From the NCBI GenBank assembly GCA_027600665.1, contig JADGJL010000465.1, positions 1 to 20,524 on the forward strand: 20,524 nt of DNA, given 5' to 3'. The notes under the pieces were generated by a model, which saw nothing but the letters and a program-made list of their open reading frames with translations, had not been told where the DNA came from and did no database searches. Positions 19,859 through 20,524 of this stretch are shown here, one piece after another. Every line of letters starts with the position of its first letter. The stretch's first letter is position 1. The stretch is from Irineochytrium annulatum. Its lineage: Eukaryota; Chytridiomycota; Chytridiomycetes; Chytridiales; Chytridiaceae. A program made the translations under genes and the position numbers.

Positions 19859-20524
19859 ATGACCAACGACGGCAACGGAAGCGCCGCGAAGCGCAAGAAC
19901 GAGGAGGAAGCTCCCGCGGCGAAGGTGAGATGAGGGCTGGCCATTTGCTTTACCAGTTCCACCGCTAAAACGCGCCTCGATCTCTAGAAGCAAACAACGT
20001 CCACGGCGACGTCCCCGACCAGGGGGAAGGCGGCCACGTCTCCGACCAGGACGAAGGCGGCCGCCGCGACTTCCCCGAGCAGGGCGAAAGCGTCGTCCGA
20101 ACATGTCACGGGCGCTTGTAGCTGCGGCGCGGTCACGATCAAGATCAAGGACCACAAGAAGCTTGAACAGGTTTCTTACTGCCAGTGAGAATCTCTTCCT
20201 GCTGTTTTTGTATTGGCTCGCCTCTCGCGTCTAATAAGGTGGAAATTTTTTTTTTGTTAGCTGCAACTCCTGCCGCCGCTGGTACTCGGCGCCTGTGGCC
20301 CTCTACATGGCCATCAAGCCTTCGAACCACACGGTTGAGGGCGAGGTGGTGTGCCGCAGGACTTCCGACGGAGAACAGTGGGCCACTTACCGTAACCGAT
20401 GCGCCAGCTGCGGATGCGACCTGGGCTGCCGCGTCGAGCATAAGGGTATGGACCCGAAAAAAGGCGAGGAGCACGACGTTTACATTCCTGTCGCGCTGTT
20501 CATGAGCGGGGAGGGGGGCAAGGG
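19859..20524 (+). CDS. GFA / CENP-V domain zinc protein, 3' end outside the window
   Basis: This is a Mss4-like-fold zinc protein of the glutathione-dependent formaldehyde-activating (GFA)/CENP-V family; the specific reaction is not known. Exons are 19859-19924, 19988-20184 and 20261-20524 (open at the window edge), with introns of 63 and 76 bp. Zinc-ligand motifs are TGACSCGAVT (Cys66, Cys68), VSYCHCNSCRRW (Cys87, Cys89, Cys92; the His88 codon is split by intron 2) and RCASCGCDLG. APVALYMAIKPSNH follows the second motif, as in the family. Ahead of the domain is a basic ~60-residue N-terminus with three ATSP(T/S)RxKA repeats. Bacterial GFA enzymes lack such an extension, whereas vertebrate CENP-V has a basic, Pro-rich N-terminus. 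The ATG at 19859 gives MTNDGNGSAAKRKNEEE, a lysine-rich start that could act as a nuclear signal. The gene is divergent from RIB3. Confidence 0.88.
20009..20092 (+). repeat. Three tandem SP-x-R-x-K-A coding repeats
   Basis: Two adjacent 27-bp copies (20009-20035 and 20036-20062) encode TSPTRxKAA. A third diverged copy (20069-20092) encodes TSPSRAKA after a two-codon spacer. Each contains S-P-x-R, a proline-directed, CDK-like phosphosite or minor-groove-binding type of motif. Confidence 0.85.

Overview
The window is nuclear DNA of a fungus. It carries nine protein-coding genes. Eight are split by short spliceosomal introns (mostly 39-90 bp, GT...AG, often with a CTAAC/CTAAT/CTGAC-like branch site), and the ninth, the homoaconitase gene, is split in the same way and runs off the left edge. 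Homoaconitase places the organism among those making lysine by the alpha-aminoadipate route, as fungi do. The Ste7/Byr1-type MAPKK, the RIB3-type riboflavin gene and the compact intron-rich layout agree. The Bicaudal-C-like KH/SAM protein, the SR-rich cyclophilin and the EXORDIUM-like protein would suit an early-diverging (chytrid-like) fungus better than a yeast, but that placement is inference. No RNA gene, transposon, phage or CRISPR array was seen.

Layout, left to right: LYS4-type homoaconitase (minus, C-terminus cut by the window edge); a MAP kinase kinase (minus, six exons if the tiny first exon is right); a 906-bp divergent spacer; a ~1285-residue multi-KH + SAM RNA-binding protein related to Bicaudal-C (plus, eight exons); a ~1-kb pyrimidine-rich spacer; TRM7/FTSJ1-type tRNA 2'-O-methyltransferase (plus); a secreted EXORDIUM/phosphate-induced-protein-1-like protein (plus, 13 exons); an SR-cyclophilin like PPIG (plus); a secreted GH5 endoglycoceramidase-like enzyme (plus, seven exons); RIB3, 3,4-dihydroxy-2-butanone-4-phosphate synthase (minus, convergent with the previous gene); a 925-bp divergent spacer; and a GFA/CENP-V-domain protein (plus, C-terminus cut by the right edge).

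The genes do not form an obvious pathway cluster. They are a mix of amino-acid and vitamin biosynthesis, signalling, RNA modification and splicing-associated factors, and secreted proteins. Each appears to have its own promoter, with two divergent pairs (MAPKK/KH-SAM and RIB3/GFA).

The most striking observation is in the EXORDIUM-like gene. Keeping the conserved reading frame requires a 9-nt exon followed by a 2-nt exon (AT at 11666-11667), each flanked by canonical splice sites. A two-nucleotide exon would be among the smallest known. Other points worth checking are a frame-neutral 54-bp intron that interrupts the kinase HRD motif, the occurrence of a Bicaudal-C-like architecture in a fungus, and SP-x-R/K tandem repeats at the N-terminus of the GFA/CENP-V protein.
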